Shown here piece by piece: positions 1 to 6,109 of a DNA stretch of 6,639 nt. The notes under the pieces are model-generated. The model saw only the letters and a program-made list of their open reading frames with translations, did not search any database and was not told the DNA's origin. The stretch's first letter is position 1. Every line of letters begins with the position of its first letter. The position numbers were made by a program, and so were the translations under genes. The DNA is from Candidatus Uhrbacteria bacterium (GTDB lineage: Bacteria; Patescibacteriota; Patescibacteriia; 2-12-FULL-60-25): the NCBI GenBank assembly GCA_016866635.1, contig VGLT01000049.1, forward strand, positions 1-6,639. The letters run 5' to 3'.

Positions 1-2
1 CG

Positions 3-11
3 TGCTACTAT
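3..11 (+). promoter_or_regulatory. Extended -10 promoter element for clpC, implying a leaderless or near-leaderless transcript
   Basis: TGC followed by TACTAT (hexamer at 6-11) fits the TGn extended -10 form. TACTAT matches TATAAT at four of six positions, including the key first T, second A and last T. Only 8 bases separate the hexamer from the ATG at 20, so initiation at A18 or A20 would leave a 0-2 base leader. No Shine-Dalgarno lies in the visible upstream bases. The -35 region is outside the window, so it cannot be assessed. Confidence 0.45.
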
Positions 12-19
12 GTTTTTAT

Positions 20-2503
20 ATGATTGGTCCTGATCTCATTGCGCGTTTTACCACTCATCTGAAAGAGGCTTTACAAAAAAGTCTGTCTTTTGCGATTCAT
101 CATGGCCGTGATTTGGTTGAACCGGGTGATCTTGTCGTGGGACTTCTCCAAGAACAAGGTTCTATTGGTGCAGAAATTCTTGCAAAAGCACGTATTACCT
201 ACCCAAAGGCAGAGGCGATCTTCCGTGGACAGGCAAAACCACATATTGCCGGTGGGCCCATTGCCCCAGATCTCTCTCCCATGGTCAAACGCTTGTTGGA
301 AAAATGCGTTTTAACGGCGCACCTATATGAACACAAATATGTTGGGACGGAACACCTGTTGTTTGCGCTTCTCGAAACTCCGTTGCCTGATGTGCATGCG
401 TTTTTAGAACAGGAGGGCATGAATCTGGATTTGGCAAAGCAAGAGCTCATGACGGTCCTTAAATCCACATCCAAATTTCCAGATCTCACCATGAAGACAG
501 AGGGAGATGAGACGGAAGAGGTCGTTGCTCCAACCACGGATCCACGCGGCCGACCGGTCCAACAAAAACGTCCAAAAGCTCTAGAGGTATTTGCGCGCGA
601 TATGACAGCGCCTGAGACGGTCGCACAACTAGACCCGGTGATTGGTCGTGAAGCGGAAACAGATCGGGTTATTGAAATCCTGTGTCGACGCGTAAAAAAT
701 AATCCCATCCTGCTAGGAGAACCTGGGGTTGGAAAAACTGCCATTGTCGAAGGCCTCGCTCAACGTCTTGCCTCCATGGATGTTCCGGATATCCTCCAGG
801 GCAAACGCATTCTTGCCGTTGACTTGGCTCTGCTGGTCGCAGGAACCATGTATCGAGGGGAATTTGAAGCGCGTCTCAAACAGCTCGTGGATGAGGCAAG
901 AACGGACCAAAATATTATTTTATTTATTGACGAAATTCACACGATCGTTGGGGCGGGCTCGACCTCGGGCTCTCTCGATGCCGCCAACATCCTCAAGCCC
1001 GCGCTCGCTCGTGGTGAGATCCATTGTATTGGCGCAACCACGTGGAATGAATATAAAAAATATATCGAACCTGATGCGGCTTTGGAACGTCGATATCAGG
1101 TCGTAGACATTCAGGAACCGAGTGCCGAGCTCACGAGAAAGATGCTGGAGGGTCTTAAAAAACGGTATGAGGAACACCACGGAGTACGATTTGATCTAGC
1201 CGCATTAGAAGGAGCGGTGCGTCTGGGTGAGCGGTATTTAACAGAGCGATTTTTTCCGGACAAAGCTATTGATCTTTTGGATGAAGCCGCCGCCTATGTA
1301 AGCACAAAACGCAAACCGCAAGAATCCATGGAGCGTTTGCGCGCGCTTGACATTGCTATTTTAGCGGCCCAAGAAATCAAGGACCAAGCCGTCACGGAAA
1401 AATCTTTGCCGGAAGCAGCTCAAGCAATGGCGGATGAGGAACGACTCCTTAAAGAAAAAAAGCAACTGGAGTTACAGGTGAAGGAAGCTCGAGCTTCGGA
1501 GCGTGTTTTGGTCACGTTTGATCATATTGCACATGTCGTTGCCCGCTTGTCTCACGTACCCGTCTCCCTGATTTTAGCGGGAGAACATGAGCGCCTTGCC
1601 CATCTGGAAAAGAATCTATCACAGATTATTTTTGGACAAGACGACGCGGTAAAAACGGTGGCAGAAGCTGTTCGTCATGCGCGTCTTGGATTATCTGATC
1701 CGCGTCGGCCAAAAGCCAGCTTTTTGTTTGTTGGACCGTCTGGTGTTGGAAAAACGGAAATGGCACGTACGCTGGCGCGAGAAATTTTTGGACGCGAGGA
1801 AGCCTTGGTCAAGCTCGATATGTCAGAATTTTCTGAAGGCCACTCCATTTCAAAACTCCTTGGCTCGCCCGCAGGCTACATTGGGTATCGCGAAGGGAAT
1901 CGTTTAGCAGACACCATACGCAAGCATCCGCACGCCGTCCTTTTATTTGATGAATTTGAGAAGGCGCATCGGGATGTCCAACACTTGCTCTTGCAGGCAT
2001 TAGAAGATGGTAAAATTACCGAAGCAACGGGACGATCCATCCCCTTACGTCATAGCTACATTGTTCTTACCTCAAATGTGGGGGCGGATTTCTTGCATCG
2101 CGGACACATGGGATTTGAACATGATGCCAAGGCGCAGGATGTCTATGAAACCCTTACGAAAGAACAGCTCGCAGATCGTTTTCGACCAGAACTCTTAAAT
2201 CGATTAGATCGAGTCGTTATGTTCCGACCCTTGGAGCGTGACACCTTGCGAAAAATTCTCTGTCGTGAAATGGATGCCATCTTTATGCGCCTACAAGATA
2301 TGCAGCATGTGGCGTACACCGTTGGGGATGATGTGCTCGAGTGGTTGCTTAATCATGACCACAAACCAGAAGAGGGTGCTCGGGCCGCACGTCGAGTCGT
2401 TGAACGCGAGATCTCCCCTATGCTAAGCCGTGCCCTTGTGGATAATCCAAAAAAGAAAAAATGGAAATTGAAAATTGCCAAGGACCGTCTTGCTATCTAC
2501 TAA
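20..2503 (+). CDS. clpC: ClpC-type AAA+ protein unfoldase (Clp ATPase, two ATPase domains)
   Basis: This is an 827-residue hexameric ATP-driven unfoldase that would feed substrates to the ClpP protease in the cytoplasm. Residues 1-150 form a double Clp N-domain; its second repeat keeps GTEH (109-112). The D1 ATPase has Walker A GEPGVGKT (233-240), Walker B ending D304-E305, a pore loop around M277-Y278 and an arginine pair R357/R358. Residues about 437-495 form a short ClpC-style middle domain, far smaller than that of ClpB. D2 has Walker A GPSGVGKT (572-579), Walker B D644-E645, a GYIGYREGN pore segment, TSNVGA sensor 1, arginine R728 and sensor 2 GAR (786-788). An MGF tripeptide (697-699) sits where ClpA/ClpC carry the ClpP-docking loop, which argues against ClpB. 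The length is normal for ClpC. ATG 20 is chosen because it puts the family's RFT motif near the N terminus; the GTG at 2 would lie inside the promoter. Oddities: M277 replaces the usual Lys/Arg before the pore Tyr, and the first N-repeat has EPGD (34-37) instead of GTEH. Confidence 0.95.
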   Translation: MIGPDLIARFTTHLKEALQKSLSFAIHHGRDLVEPGDLVVGLLQEQGSIGAEILAKARITYPKAEAIFRGQAKPHIAGGPIAPDLSPMVKRLLEKCVLTAHLYEHKYVGTEHLLFALLETPLPDVHAFLEQEGMNLDLAKQELMTVLKSTSKFPDLTMKTEGDETEEVVAPTTDPRGRPVQQKRPKALEVFARDMTAPETVAQLDPVIGREAETDRVIEILCRRVKNNPILLGEPGVGKTAIVEGLAQRLASMDVPDILQGKRILAVDLALLVAGTMYRGEFEARLKQLVDEARTDQNIILFIDEIHTIVGAGSTSGSLDAANILKPALARGEIHCIGATTWNEYKKYIEPDAALERRYQVVDIQEPSAELTRKMLEGLKKRYEEHHGVRFDLAALEGAVRLGERYLTERFFPDKAIDLLDEAAAYVSTKRKPQESMERLRALDIAILAAQEIKDQAVTEKSLPEAAQAMADEERLLKEKKQLELQVKEARASERVLVTFDHIAHVVARLSHVPVSLILAGEHERLAHLEKNLSQIIFGQDDAVKTVAEAVRHARLGLSDPRRPKASFLFVGPSGVGKTEMARTLAREIFGREEALVKLDMSEFSEGHSISKLLGSPAGYIGYREGNRLADTIRKHPHAVLLFDEFEKAHRDVQHLLLQALEDGKITEATGRSIPLRHSYIVLTSNVGADFLHRGHMGFEHDAKAQDVYETLTKEQLADRFRPELLNRLDRVVMFRPLERDTLRKILCREMDAIFMRLQDMQHVAYTVGDDVLEWLLNHDHKPEEGARAARRVVEREISPMLSRALVDNPKKKKWKLKIAKDRLAIY

Positions 2504-2518
2504 CATATATCTTCTAAT
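2490..2518 (+). promoter_or_regulatory. Possible weak promoter upstream of the zinc-ribbon gene
   Basis: TTGCTA (2490-2495, four of six matches to TTGACA) and TCTAAT (2513-2518, five of six matches to TATAAT) are separated by 17 bases. The -10 lacks the second-position A, which matters most for melting. The expected start positions are all pyrimidines, and the -35 overlaps the end of clpC. Read-through from clpC is equally likely, since no terminator hairpin is visible in the 28-base gap. Confidence 0.2.
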
Positions 2519-2531
2519 AAGCCCTCCCCGT

Positions 2532-2696
2532 ATGCTCCCCTATCGTTGTCCCACATGCCAGAGTGAACTCTATCCACATAAGCGTGACACAAAACGCGCA
2601 CCAAATGGAAAAACATACGAACGCACAATATTTTGGTGCAAAAAACATGATGCATGGGTGACGGTTGAGGTTCCAGAAAGCGAAGAAAAGGAGTAA
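2532..2696 (+). CDS. Small zinc-ribbon protein, function unknown
   Basis: A 54-residue protein with the spacing C6-x2-C9 ... C36-x2-H39, a four-ligand set typical of zinc-ribbon or treble-clef folds. It is followed by a short hydrophobic strand (about 41-47) and an acidic, charged tail. There is no signal peptide or membrane segment, so it is probably cytoplasmic. I do not recognise the family. Such small ribbons may bind nucleic acid or protein, but nothing here distinguishes these roles. The start is the first ATG after the clpC stop. A TTG at 2475 would extend it by 19 residues into clpC, which is less likely because the added residues do not look like part of the fold. No Shine-Dalgarno precedes the ATG. 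It ends 9 bases before the 710-codon gene, and its last codons contain that gene's ribosome-binding site, so the two are probably co-transcribed. Confidence 0.75.
   Translation: MLPYRCPTCQSELYPHKRDTKRAPNGKTYERTIFWCKKHDAWVTVEVPESEEKE
2688..2693 (+). promoter_or_regulatory. Ribosome-binding site for the 710-codon gene
   Basis: AAGGAG lies 12 bases before the ATG at 2706, a rather long spacing. It overlaps the final codons of the zinc-ribbon gene, immediately before its TAA. It is the only clear Shine-Dalgarno in the window and supports ATG 2706 as the start, as well as an internal-operon position for this gene. Confidence 0.6.
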
Positions 2697-2705
2697 AGTA
2701 TCTTC

Positions 2706-4838
2706 ATGCCACAGGGGGAAAATGCTTCTGCTCCCAAGGTCCCTCCTAAAGCCCCAGTTGGGGTTGCGTTGAATTTTAAAAATGCGGGTCTTGGAGGTGA
2801 ATGGACCGTACAGCATCAAGATGGCTGGATTGTCACCATAGGACAAATGGCCGGTGATGGGATGACGACAAGAACGCTTGATTTGCGCAACCCAAAAGAC
2901 GCGGCGGGGTTGGAGGCGGTTAAAGTGGATCCTGGAAATCGGTCTGCCTTGCGCGCCGCTGGCAGGAAGCAGGCGCTGGCGTATGAGCAGCAAATTACGT
3001 TTTCTGATGCGTTTGGCCAGGTTGTCGTAAAGGGCTTTGATGGTCGAAGTAGAAAATACTTGGTGAGTGGAATGTTGAACGGGCAGGAGATCAATCAATG
3101 GATTGATGAGGATGTGGCTCGAGGCGTGCGCAATACTATGTCCGGAGCGGGGTTTCTTGAACGTGTAAAACCAACAGAGAAGCAAGAAACAAAAAAACAA
3201 AAAAAGGATCGCTCGGAACCCTCTGTCCAATCATCCCAATCATCAACAACGCCTGCAACGAACGTACCGAAAACAGAACCGGTTATCACACCACAGGAAA
3301 CACAAACCGCCTCTCCACAGATCTCGTCGAATGATACTCCCCGTCAAGCAAGGCAAGAGCTAAGGGAAAGACGTGAGGCCACAAAAAATGCGCAACCAAA
3401 TCGTGGAAGGCCTGATCTAAAACAAGATACACCTCAACAGGATACACCTCGCACAACGGCGAATGCTCCAGCTTTCGACACGCAGGCCATTAATCAGGCT
3501 TCGACCATAACACCCGGACAAACGATTGGTCAGCCCTTAAGAGCTTCTCCTGTTCAAGCAACAACCGGAACGCGCGGCTCACAGAGTTCCCAAGGTTTCT
3601 CTTCTCAAAAAACGATTCGTCAGGCAGAAAACAAACGGCAACAGCTGAAGGAAAGAAAAAAAGACCTTGATCAACGAGCGAAATCACTTGAACAACGACG
3701 ACAGGCTCTTACACAGGCTATAAGCCAAAATGCTCGTAGTCAGTCGTTTGGGCAATCCGCAAAACCCGTTGTTCAACTCCACGCACAACTTTTGAATCAG
3801 AGGCGCGGATTAGATCGCGAGCAACAAGATCTCCAGTTGGCAAGGATGGATCATCGGCGGCAATCAGAACAGTTGGAACACGTTTTAGCAAATCCGACTC
3901 CCGAAGTACTCCAAACATGGGCAAAAACTCAGCCGGCAATGGATGAGGAGGAATTCGTTACGATGATTCAGCCTCCTCCAGAAGCGAAAAAGGTTTCCAT
4001 GGGAATTCGTCTTCCTCCACAAATTGGTCGAGGAATGGCGCGTGTGCCTAAACCTTCGTTCATGTCTAAACTCGTCCGCCCGGTGCTTGTCATGGCTGCA
4101 CTTGGAGGGGCTCAGCAATCGGCGCGTGTTGCGCAAGGGCAGACTGGTTTACGCGATGATAGACAAGCCGCGGTTGGTGAAGGTGGTGACAAGACACGCC
4201 GTGCAGGCGCCCCACCGATCGCGTCCGCGGCCCCGGATCTCGTGGGATCCTACGCATCAAAAACGGAAAGCGATGAACAGCGCAAGTTTAAAAAAAGTCA
4301 GCAACAGATGGGAGAGACGCGAAACTTGTTGCTTCCAGCTGAGCCGGAGGATCAAACACGTGAGGAAGATACGTCTTCTATCCAGGTCGCGCATGACTAT
4401 CAAGAGGAACTTGATCAGGCGGGAATATTCAGGCAGGCACAGCTATCTGATCAACAGGAACTCGATGAAGAATCAGAAAACGAATCAACGGAAAGTGATC
4501 AGTCTTCAGATGTCGAGCCCTCACGACAATCTGAGCCACCCAAAAAAACAAAGCTTAGTCGCCTGGCTATGCATATGCTCGACCTGGAACAAAGCAGCAC
4601 CTTTTGGTTAATCCTTCCCTTTATTTCCATGTTGACTATTCGTAATATGCGCATGCCTTTTATCCACCGAAAACTTCCAGAAGAAATAAGAGAGTTTTTT
4701 CCTCCTTCTGGCGCTGTCGGCGTTACAATAACCATCTCCCTAGACATGTTTGTATTTATTGTACTCATGGTTCCTATTCTATTCCTCGCTATCATCATGG
4801 CACCGGCTCTGAGTGTGATAAAAGCAGTCATTGGATAG
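2706..4838 (+). CDS. Unrecognised 710-residue protein: N-terminal domain, coiled coil, low-complexity linkers, C-terminal membrane region
   Basis: I do not recognise this protein. Residues about 15-150 look like a folded domain (alternating strands, many Gly/Val). Residues 155-300 are Gln/Ser/Thr/Pro-rich and probably disordered. Residues about 303-345 and 355-395 are Arg/Gln/Leu-rich with heptad-like spacing, predicting coiled coil. A short hydrophobic patch lies at 456-467, and a Ser/Glu/Asp tract at 587-604 is followed by a basic patch. The C terminus has a hydrophobic stretch at about 632-647 and a stronger one at about 675-705, giving one or two membrane spans and a tail-anchored layout. 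There is no N-terminal signal sequence, so the bulk probably lies in the cytoplasm. There is no cysteine at all, unlike the neighbouring genes. The ribosome-binding site at 2688-2693 supports the start. It follows the zinc-ribbon gene closely, so they probably share a transcript. It could be a scaffold or a component of an envelope or secretion system; that is speculation. Confidence 0.85.
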   Translation: MPQGENASAPKVPPKAPVGVALNFKNAGLGGEWTVQHQDGWIVTIGQMAGDGMTTRTLDLRNPKDAAGLEAVKVDPGNRSALRAAGRKQALAYEQQITFSDAFGQVVVKGFDGRSRKYLVSGMLNGQEINQWIDEDVARGVRNTMSGAGFLERVKPTEKQETKKQKKDRSEPSVQSSQSSTTPATNVPKTEPVITPQETQTASPQISSNDTPRQARQELRERREATKNAQPNRGRPDLKQDTPQQDTPRTTANAPAFDTQAINQASTITPGQTIGQPLRASPVQATTGTRGSQSSQGFSSQKTIRQAENKRQQLKERKKDLDQRAKSLEQRRQALTQAISQNARSQSFGQSAKPVVQLHAQLLNQRRGLDREQQDLQLARMDHRRQSEQLEHVLANPTPEVLQTWAKTQPAMDEEEFVTMIQPPPEAKKVSMGIRLPPQIGRGMARVPKPSFMSKLVRPVLVMAALGGAQQSARVAQGQTGLRDDRQAAVGEGGDKTRRAGAPPIASAAPDLVGSYASKTESDEQRKFKKSQQQMGETRNLLLPAEPEDQTREEDTSSIQVAHDYQEELDQAGIFRQAQLSDQQELDEESENESTESDQSSDVEPSRQSEPPKKTKLSRLAMHMLDLEQSSTFWLILPFISMLTIRNMRMPFIHRKLPEEIREFFPPSGAVGVTITISLDMFVFIVLMVPILFLAIIMAPALSVIKAVIG
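3421..3450 (+). repeat. Two tandem 15-bp units inside the 710-codon gene
   Basis: The unit at 3421-3435 is repeated directly at 3436-3450 with one mismatch (A to G at the fifth base). It encodes a doubled Gln-Asp-Thr-Pro motif in the disordered linker. The 15-bp unit keeps frame, so copy-number change would lengthen or shorten the linker without disrupting the gene. Confidence 0.8.
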
Positions 4839-4863
4839 AAATCTGCCGAGCTTAAGGCATTTA

Positions 4864-4872
4864 TGGTAAAAT
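4864..4872 (+). promoter_or_regulatory. Extended -10 promoter for the propeller/DsbA-like pair, probably leaderless
   Basis: TGG followed by TAAAAT (hexamer 4867-4872) is an extended -10 with five of six matches to TATAAT. It lies in the 43-base gap after the 710-codon gene. The best -35 candidate, CTGCCG at 4843-4848, has 18-base spacing but only three matches, as is often tolerated with TGn elements. The hexamer ends 9 bases before the ATG at 4882, so starts at A4878-A4882 give a 0-4 base leader. No Shine-Dalgarno is present. Confidence 0.55.
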
Positions 4873-4881
4873 GAAATAAAT

Positions 4882-6105
4882 ATGAACGAACGTGTAAAGC
4901 GTATTTTGATGATCATCATTTTCTTGATCATCGTATTTGGTGCGGGCTATCTCCTCTACCTTTTTTTCTTTAAAAGCACGGCCCCAAAACCGCCGGAAGC
5001 TGGCGCGCCAATTGCCGGACAAGGATTGCCAAAAGCGGCTCCAGGACAACGCGCAACAAGCACCACACCAACTGGACCAGGCGGACTCCCAGGCAGTCAA
5101 CTTGCACCCGGCCAAATTCCGAGCGAGCTGATTCCAGAATCGCGTACGCAGGTTTTATACGACAAAACCACACGGGCATTGTCTCTTGCCCCAAACGGAA
5201 ATGCACGACTCTATGATCCGCTCGATGGAAAGTTTTATCGAGTAGATGCGCAGGGAAACACCATCCCCTTATCAAATCAAACCTTTTACGATGTGCAAGA
5301 TGTTGATTGGGGTAAACAATCTGACAAGGCGATCTTAAGCTATCCCGACGGCACCAAAACCCTCTACGACTTCACCACAGATAAGCAAGTGACATTGCCT
5401 AAGCATTGGGATGACTTTGATTTTTCTCCACAGGATGATGCCATTGCCGCCAAAAGCGTTGGGAATAACGAGTCAAACCGATTTTTAATCGTCTCGAATC
5501 CGGATGGAACGGATGCAAGGGCCGTTGAGGAGCTTGGTGAAAATCAAGACAAAGTTCATGTGAGCTGGTCGCCAAATAATCAAATTATCGCCTACTCGTT
5601 TACCGGGGATCCGATCGGGTTTGATCGGCAGTCTGTTGTCTTGCTCGGAAAAAATGGAGAAAATTTTAAATCACTTATTGTGGAGGGCCGGGGGCTAGTT
5701 CCTAACTGGTCGCCAAATGGCGAAAATCTTCTCTACAGCGTCTATAATGCCTCCAATGGATACCGCCCCGAGCTCTGGATCAGCGGTGCATCGGGTGACA
5801 ATATTAACGCGAATCGCCGTAACTTAAGCATTCAAACATGGGCGGATAAATGCGTGTGGCAGGATCCGGATACGCTCTTCTGCGCGGTTCCGGTTGGCCT
5901 AGAAGAGGGTGCTGGCCTGCAAAGAGAGGTGGCAAACGATGTTTCAGACAGTATTTATAAGATCGATTTAAAGGCGGGACAAAAAATAAATCTCGGAATC
6001 CCTGATGGCGCACCAACCATTGACAAACTGATTGTTGCTCCAGATGGTAAGTCTGTGATGTATACGGATCGTAATACTGGGAAATTGATGAAGTACGCCT
6101 TATAG
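4882..6105 (+). CDS. Membrane-anchored TolB/PD40-like beta-propeller protein
   Basis: A 407-residue protein with a basic N terminus, a strong hydrophobic segment (about 7-30) acting as an uncleaved signal anchor, and a Pro/Gly/Ala-rich linker (about 34-80). The extracytoplasmic domain (about 85-407) is built of recurring blade motifs of the TolB/PD40 type: FSPQDD at 181-186, WSPNN at 229-233, WSPNG at 276-280 and APDGK at 386-390, each followed by hydrophobic strands. About six blades can be made out. Propellers of this class usually mediate protein-protein or ligand contacts rather than catalysis, and the partner here is unknown. The only two cysteines, C324 and C334, flank a turn within one blade and could form a disulfide. 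The ATG at 4882 is preceded by a -10 element rather than a Shine-Dalgarno. The stop lies 4 bases before the DsbA-like gene, implying co-transcription. No lipobox is visible, so the anchor is a transmembrane helix, not a lipid. Confidence 0.85.
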   Translation: MNERVKRILMIIIFLIIVFGAGYLLYLFFFKSTAPKPPEAGAPIAGQGLPKAAPGQRATSTTPTGPGGLPGSQLAPGQIPSELIPESRTQVLYDKTTRALSLAPNGNARLYDPLDGKFYRVDAQGNTIPLSNQTFYDVQDVDWGKQSDKAILSYPDGTKTLYDFTTDKQVTLPKHWDDFDFSPQDDAIAAKSVGNNESNRFLIVSNPDGTDARAVEELGENQDKVHVSWSPNNQIIAYSFTGDPIGFDRQSVVLLGKNGENFKSLIVEGRGLVPNWSPNGENLLYSVYNASNGYRPELWISGASGDNINANRRNLSIQTWADKCVWQDPDTLFCAVPVGLEEGAGLQREVANDVSDSIYKIDLKAGQKINLGIPDGAPTIDKLIVAPDGKSVMYTDRNTGKLMKYAL

Positions 6106-6109
6106 TGAT

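Noticed and set aside
199..744. A 181-codon minus-strand frame under clpC
   Set aside because: The opposite strand is a fully conserved ClpC reading frame, and the antisense product looks random.
2514..3230. A 238-codon open frame on the minus strand opposite the zinc-ribbon gene and the start of the 710-codon gene
   Set aside because: It is antisense to two better-supported genes and spans the boundary between them. Its translation has no recognisable domain pattern, and no promoter or ribosome-binding site leads into it.
4024..4611. A 195-codon plus-strand frame inside the 710-codon gene
   Set aside because: It is Arg/Ser/Trp-rich with no domain and reads the low-complexity part of the host gene out of frame. 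It is a shadow of that gene.
4844..4859. Small inverted repeat TGCC...GGCA between the 710-codon and propeller genes
   Set aside because: A 4-bp stem with an 8-base loop and no following T-run is too weak for a terminator.
4907..4918. A 12-bp perfect palindrome just inside the propeller gene, with a related TTGATCATC copy at 4924-4932
   Set aside because: It could be an operator, but repeated ATG/ATC codons for Met/Ile in the membrane segment explain it.
6101..6106. TATAGT, a five-of-six -10 match before the DsbA-like gene
   Set aside because: It ends only 3 bases before the ATG, so transcription would start inside the coding region, and it has no TGn extension.
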